From Plut-88900 sp963668115 (GTDB taxonomy: Bacteria > Chloroflexota > Dehalococcoidia > Plut-88900), in assembly GCA_963668115.1 (NCBI GenBank), contig OY764147.1, forward strand, positions 2,914,001-2,978,000: 64,000 nucleotides of DNA, given 5' to 3'. A model generated the notes under the pieces. That model did not search any database, was not told the DNA's origin, and saw only the letters and a program-made list of their open reading frames with translations. How positions within the stretch are numbered: position 1 is the first letter of the stretch; every line of letters starts with the position of its first letter. Below are positions 60,054 to 64,000 of the stretch, one piece after another. The translations under genes and the position numbers were made by a program.

Positions 60054-60905
60054 CTACCGCTTGAAAACTACCACGGTGTCGCAGATCAGGTCGTGAAGTC
60101 CCCTCTTATCGTCCCGGAAGGCGATCATCAGAAAACCGATTCCTAACAAAAGAAGCGACAATCCCGCGGCCAAAATTCTAATGAATGCTCTGCCCGGGCC
60201 GAGCTTTGAGCCATCTGGCCGTAGTACACGAATACTAGTAATACGATGACCGAGAGTACCCGCCCACAGGGATATGGTAATGGTGAAGTAAGAAATGCTT
60301 GTGAAGAGAGAAAGCAGATAGTATAGGGTCGTGGCTCTGTCAGAAGGATCACTCACCGGGTTGTTCACGTCGTAGAAGCCGGGGTCGACCATTGCTACAA
60401 CTATGAGAAAGATGACTACGTCTGCTAGAAAAAGGATTATCCAATCAATGATATATGCCACGAGCCTTATCCAAAAACCGGCGGGCCTGCCGTAGCTCTC
60501 TGTTCTGGCACTGGCGCCCCAAGTCTCATCCATTGGTAGGCCGCAGGAGAAGCAAAATGCGCTCTCTGATTCGTTGACGTTATTGCAACGTGGGCAGACT
60601 AATGGTGCGGTCGGGTCTTGGTATCCATAAGAACTCGATTCTTCATGGCGGGGTGGTGGCGGAGGTTCGTAACGATGCCACGATGGCTCAGATGGGGGTG
60701 AAGTGGCACTGCCCACCTCGTCCGCTGACCCCGACGGGTGGCTGTCTGCTGCTATGGCAGTCCCGCAGCGTTGGCAAAACGAGCTCTCAGGAGAGTTTGG
60801 AGTGGCGCAGTTTGGGCATACTGTTTGCAACCTCGATCCGCACTGGATGCAGTAGATATGCTCTTTGTCGGTAGGGCGTCCGCATTGTGGGCAGGATTGT
60901 TGCAT
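60054..60905 (-). CDS. RDD-family membrane protein with N-terminal zinc ribbons
   Basis: 283 residues. Residues 1-50 have two zinc ribbons (CPQC...CIQC, CPNC...CQRC) and a third (CPRC...CFSC) comes at about 100-120 after a Ser/Pro linker. RDD domain follows with three to four transmembrane helices, ARLVAYIIDW-type start and LGHRITSIRVLRPDGSKLGP. RDD proteins may transport ions or small solutes. Probable operon with the PrsW gene. Confidence 0.82.
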   Translation of the reverse strand: MQQSCPQCGRPTDKEHIYCIQCGSRLQTVCPNCATPNSPESSFCQRCGTAIAADSHPSGSADEVGSATSPPSEPSWHRYEPPPPPRHEESSSYGYQDPTAPLVCPRCNNVNESESAFCFSCGLPMDETWGASARTESYGRPAGFWIRLVAYIIDWIILFLADVVIFLIVVAMVDPGFYDVNNPVSDPSDRATTLYYLLSLFTSISYFTITISLWAGTLGHRITSIRVLRPDGSKLGPGRAFIRILAAGLSLLLLGIGFLMIAFRDDKRGLHDLICDTVVVFKR

Positions 60906-60978
60906 GGTTTCGCTAGATTATGCGTAACATAAAGTAGATTTGGGCATTGGTCGCGTATGGTTATTTAGTAGTATCTAC

Positions 60979-62649
60979 CTAAAACGAACCGTCTATAACC
61001 ACGTCCACCAGAGCCGGCTTCCCTGAGGCCAGTGCCCTCTCAATGGCGGGCCGTACCTCGTCTCCCTTGTTGACCTGCACGCCGTCGACCCCCAAGCTTT
61101 CAGCAATCCTGGCAAAGTCCAGTGCCGGACCTCCCAAGTCAACCGAGTGGAGCTTGGCCCGGGCCTCGGGACCCAGGACGCGCATGGTGTTCAGCTTGAG
61201 TATCCGGTATGTGGCGTTGTTGCAGATGACCCAGACCACGGGAATCCGGTGGTGTGCCGCCGTCCAAAGGCCCTGTATGGAATACATGGCGTTGCCGTCC
61301 CCCACCACCCCGACAACCGGCCTGTCGGGCCAGGCAAGCTTGACCCCCATAGCCATAGGCAGCGCATCCCCGAGACTCCCGTCGTTGTCACGCACGGCGA
61401 GGTAAGACTCCGCATCTCCGAAATCAATCAGGTCTCTCAACGCCATGGAAGCGGTAATGCCGCCGTCGACTATTACCGTGTCGCGGGGAATCGCCTCTTT
61501 AAGCTCCATCATCAGCCGGGAGTCCGACATCGGGTCGCTGTCCCTGCGGCTATGGGCCCGCTCCCAGATCACCTCTCGCCTTCTCTGGTTAGCGTCGGAA
61601 ATGCTTGCTGCCCGCTCCCGAGCTGCAGCCTTGTCGTCACCAGTCATTTTCTCGGCCACTGCACTGTTCAACTCCACTAGTGCGGCCTTGATATCCGCCA
61701 GGATTCCGATGTCCGTCGGCTGGTTCTTGCCAATCTCCCAGGGGTCGGTGTCTAGATGTATGACCTTTGATGACGGGTTGATTATCTCGTCCGGAGTGTA
61801 GAAGAGCTGCGAGACAAAATTGGCCCCGATGGACATGACCACGTCGGCATCCTTGAGCACCTCGTGGGCCTTGGGAACGTCTGTCCACATGCCGCCCTCG
61901 AAGAGGGGGTGATCGGAGGGGAACGCATTCTCAGCCCGGATCCGGTTCTCTGTCACCCGTGCCCCGACAAGCTCGGCCAGTTCAACCGCCTCCCCCAGCG
62001 CCCCACACCTCGACACCCGGAACCCGAGAAAGAGCACCGGGCTTTTGGCCCCGGCTAGCAGGGTAGCCGCCCGGTCTATGGCCTCGGGGTCGGGCCTCAG
62101 ACCCGACGCAACCCAAGTAGGCCTCCCGACCTCAATGTCTGCCTCCCTGCCCAGCACGTCCTGGGGCAGGGACAGAAAGGTCGGGCCCTGGGGCTGCTGG
62201 CCGGACATCTTGAAAGCCCGGTGAAACATCAGCGGGATGTCTTGAGGGTGCTGCACCTCGGCGCTCCACTTGGTGAAGGGCTTCGTCATCCCGACCAGGT
62301 CGCCGGATAGGCCCGGCTCTCGTTGGATGAGTCGAGTGTCCTGCTGGCCGGCAGTCACCACCATGTTGAAGTCGGCGACGTTTGCGTTGTAGAGCGCACT
62401 TATGGCGTTGGCTACGCCCGGCGCGGTGTGCACGTTGACAAGTCCCGTCTTCCCCGACGCCCATGAATACCCTCCGGCCATACCCATTGCCACGGTCTCG
62501 TGGAGGGCCAGCATATACTTGATACGCGGGTGCTCGTAGAGGGCGTCCATGAAGACGACCTCCGTGGAGCCGGGGTTCCCGAAAACGTACTCAACATCAT
62601 GCGCGTCGAGCACCTGCATCAGGGCGTCTATTCCTGTCATCCTGGGCAT
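60979..62649 (-). CDS. ThDP-dependent enzyme (acetolactate synthase / benzoylformate decarboxylase-like)
   Basis: 556 residues from ATG 62649 (MPRMTGIDALMQVL); the further open frame upstream is not family-like. Three-domain ThDP layout: the activating Glu51 in ALHETVA, middle domain, and the cofactor motif GDGNAMYSIQG...CNN. LHETVAMGMAGGY rather than the usual acetolactate synthase pattern favours the benzoylformate decarboxylase or related branch. No acetolactate small subunit is near. Substrate unknown. Confidence 0.85.
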   Translation of the reverse strand: MPRMTGIDALMQVLDAHDVEYVFGNPGSTEVVFMDALYEHPRIKYMLALHETVAMGMAGGYSWASGKTGLVNVHTAPGVANAISALYNANVADFNMVVTAGQQDTRLIQREPGLSGDLVGMTKPFTKWSAEVQHPQDIPLMFHRAFKMSGQQPQGPTFLSLPQDVLGREADIEVGRPTWVASGLRPDPEAIDRAATLLAGAKSPVLFLGFRVSRCGALGEAVELAELVGARVTENRIRAENAFPSDHPLFEGGMWTDVPKAHEVLKDADVVMSIGANFVSQLFYTPDEIINPSSKVIHLDTDPWEIGKNQPTDIGILADIKAALVELNSAVAEKMTGDDKAAARERAASISDANQRRREVIWERAHSRRDSDPMSDSRLMMELKEAIPRDTVIVDGGITASMALRDLIDFGDAESYLAVRDNDGSLGDALPMAMGVKLAWPDRPVVGVVGDGNAMYSIQGLWTAAHHRIPVVWVICNNATYRILKLNTMRVLGPEARAKLHSVDLGGPALDFARIAESLGVDGVQVNKGDEVRPAIERALASGKPALVDVVIDGSF

Positions 62650-62774
62650 GTGCAGTTCCTTTAATGGGACTGGGGTATCGGTGGGAATGGTAACACAGGG
62701 GAACGATGAGGCCCGTATAGCATTTCGGAAAATTCCACCGGATGTCTGACAGGCTGTGTGCACCGGTGTTCAGA

Positions 62775-62783
62775 TGGTATGCT
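62775..62783 (+). promoter_or_regulatory. Extended -10 of the RHH gene
   Basis: TGGTATGCT (TGn plus TATGCT), ending 8 nt before ATG 62792, so the transcript may be leaderless or nearly so. Confidence 0.4.
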
Positions 62784-62791
62784 GACAGAGT

Positions 62792-63057
62792 ATGAGAATG
62801 ACGATCTCACTAGACGACCACCTCGCAAAGCGTGTGCGTAGTGCGGCGAAGGCTAAGGGCATTAGCGTTAGTGCCTTCATAGCCGAGACACTGGCTGACG
62901 CACTGAAACGAGATGAAACATCCGAGGAGAAGCCATTTCGATTGGTCACTGTGCGAGGAGGTAGACCCTGCTCCGGCATAAACTCGACCGGCCTAGGGAA
63001 CTAGATGTGTGGGATGATGTGGCCAGATACAGGCGCGATATCGTTGATTCTATGTGA
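62792..63057 (+). pseudogene. RHH antitoxin gene with C-terminal frameshift, no toxin partner
   Basis: The frame as read gives 70 residues, ending at 63004. The N terminus MRMTISLDDHLAKRVRSAAKAKGISVSAFIAETL is a clear ribbon-helix-helix (CopG/VapB-like) domain. After GRPCSGI the expected antitoxin tail LDRPRELDVWDDVARYRRD appears in the -1 frame, ending at TGA 63055-63057. One base seems missing near 62985. The usual VapC toxin does not follow. The truncated protein could still bind DNA. Confidence 0.65.
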
Positions 63058-63206
63058 TACGTTCCGATGTGTGTGGCGTGCAACTTATGTCTCCAGTGGT
63101 TTTCTCGGGTCACAGAGCAGGCGGCAGCTTGAGCAACCCTCCAAAGGTCTCCATACTTGACTTGCAACCTTTCCTAACTCACAACATCTAGATCGCCCGC
63201 CTCCCG

Positions 63207-63235
63207 TTGACGCCCCTCCCCCCGCACCCTACACT
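63207..63235 (+). promoter_or_regulatory. Promoter of the F420-type oxidoreductase
   Basis: TTGACG (63207-63212), 17 nt, TACACT (63230-63235); leader about 32 nt. The rest of the gap 63058-63206 shows nothing recognisable. Confidence 0.55.
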
Positions 63236-63273
63236 CTCTCCCACAATTTGCTGTGACAAAGAGAGGCGGACCA

Positions 63274-63732
63274 ATGCAACTGAGCGCTCGACTGGAAGAA
63301 TTCCTGAAGAAACCGAACCTCGGCATACTAGCCACCCTGCGCAAGGACGGCTCCCCGCATCTGACCGTTGTCTGGTACGAGTGGAGCAACGGCGAGGTGC
63401 TTCTGACCGTCACCGACACCCGCGTCAAGTACAAGAACGTTCTGCGAGACCCCCGCGTCTCCTTGGCTGTCACCGCCAACGAGCACCCCTACAAAGAGGT
63501 AGTGTTGGAAGGCATCGCCGAGGTCACCGCTGAAGGCGGCCCCGAGCTATTCCGTCGCCTCGCCCTAAGGTATGACGGCCCCGTGGAGGGCGACAAATAC
63601 GCCAACTATTCCAATTCCCGCGACAACCGCCTCATCATGAAGTTCAAGCCCACCCGAATCATGCGCTGGGACTTCGCCCACGAAGACGACGACCATAACC
63701 CCTGGGGCTACAATCGAAATCTCGGCACCTAG
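63274..63732 (+). CDS. PPOX-class F420-dependent oxidoreductase-like protein
   Basis: 152 residues from ATG 63274. Split-barrel pattern: NLGILATLRKDGSPHLTVVWYEW, VLLTVTDTRVKYKNVLRDPRVSLAV, KPTRIMRWDF. This matches F420/flavin-binding PPOX proteins of actinobacteria and Chloroflexota, so the organism may make F420. It differs from the 7623-8090 protein. Confidence 0.82.
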   Translation: MQLSARLEEFLKKPNLGILATLRKDGSPHLTVVWYEWSNGEVLLTVTDTRVKYKNVLRDPRVSLAVTANEHPYKEVVLEGIAEVTAEGGPELFRRLALRYDGPVEGDKYANYSNSRDNRLIMKFKPTRIMRWDFAHEDDDHNPWGYNRNLGT

Positions 63733-63761
63733 CAAGCCCTGTTAGCAACAAGGGAAACACA

Positions 63762-64000
63762 ATGAAAAAAGGAATCTTGGAACGACTTGCCGAAGGGGTA
63801 GTCCTCGGAGACGGCGGATACATCCTGGAAATGGAAAAGCGGGGCTACGCAATTGCCGGCCCCTTCACACCCGAGGTTGTCCTGGAGCACCCGACTGCCG
63901 TGCAGGAGTTGCACAAGGAGTTCATCCGTGCCGGCAGCGAAGTAATACAGGCCTTCGCCTTCTATGCCAGCCGGGACAAGCTGGCCAATGTCGGATATGG
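63762..64000 (+). CDS. Homocysteine S-methyltransferase family protein (partial, cut by window end)
   Basis: ATG 63762, open to the last base, 79 codons seen. GVVLGDGGYILEMEKRGYAIAGPFTPEVVLEHP and HKEFIRAGSEVIQAFAFYASRDKL are like the N-terminal barrel part of homocysteine/betaine-homocysteine methyltransferases. The zinc Cys lies beyond the window. It would regenerate methionine, in line with the ahcY-metK block. Confidence 0.7.
   Translation, partial: MKKGILERLAEGVVLGDGGYILEMEKRGYAIAGPFTPEVVLEHPTAVQELHKEFIRAGSEVIQAFAFYASRDKLANVGY

Overview
The window reads as chromosomal DNA of a high-GC bacterium, most likely a Chloroflexota member of the Dehalococcoidia/SAR202 kind. This is inference from content: a lipoprotein with a Pro/Thr/Ala-rich linker, several amidohydrolase-2 proteins, family III CoA transferases, SDRs, CE4 deacetylases, split-barrel flavin/F420-type oxidoreductases, and ribosomal proteins with long charged tails. 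No rRNA gene and no CRISPR array were seen.

Layout. 1-5250 (+): a VWA lipoprotein, a 54-residue zinc ribbon, then three envelope proteins (FixH/YtkA-like, His-rich lipoprotein, Cys-rich polytopic membrane protein). 5370-7460: an SDR and an IS110-family insertion sequence with a structured non-coding end. 7620-19570: metabolic genes (split-barrel oxidoreductase, amidohydrolases, Fpg glycosylase, two CoA transferases plus SDR, three tandem CE4 deacetylases, RmuC, HAD protein, PrmC). 19572-25822: prfA on the minus strand, divergent from a methylthioadenosine/SAM block (mtnA, mtnP, rhodanese, ahcY, metK). 25875-30050: phosphohexomutase, sugar-phosphate isomerase, acyl-CoA dehydrogenase, GlcG-like protein.

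30142-50832 (-) is a nearly continuous str-S10-spc-alpha superoperon from rpsL to rpsI, holding the ribosomal proteins, fusA, secY, adk, map, infA, rpoA and truA. tuf is absent. A good sigma70-type promoter (TTGACA, 17 nt, TAGACT) precedes rpsL. Upstream lie a lone Cas4-like Fe-S nuclease and a 1.1-kb gene-free stretch with a strong promoter and a run of hairpins, a candidate structured RNA, followed by rsmG.

53495-64000: a flippase-like membrane protein, a D-2-hydroxyacid dehydrogenase, and a small accessory island. In the island a hicB-hicA pair lies between two 95-bp direct repeats made of the 3' end of the dehydrogenase gene, followed by a DUF5678-like/retropepsin-like gene pair. Five tRNA genes (Leu-UAA, Cys, Gly, Leu-GAG, Trp) follow, then an M20 amidohydrolase, a PrsW-type protease and an RDD protein that both carry zinc ribbons, a ThDP enzyme, a frameshifted RHH antitoxin, an F420-type oxidoreductase and the start of a homocysteine methyltransferase.

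The parts most worth a second look are the HicBA insertion flanked by dehydrogenase 3' ends, the IS110 non-coding end (bridge RNA candidate), the hairpin-rich locus at 52034-52500, and the envelope cluster at 2266-5246.
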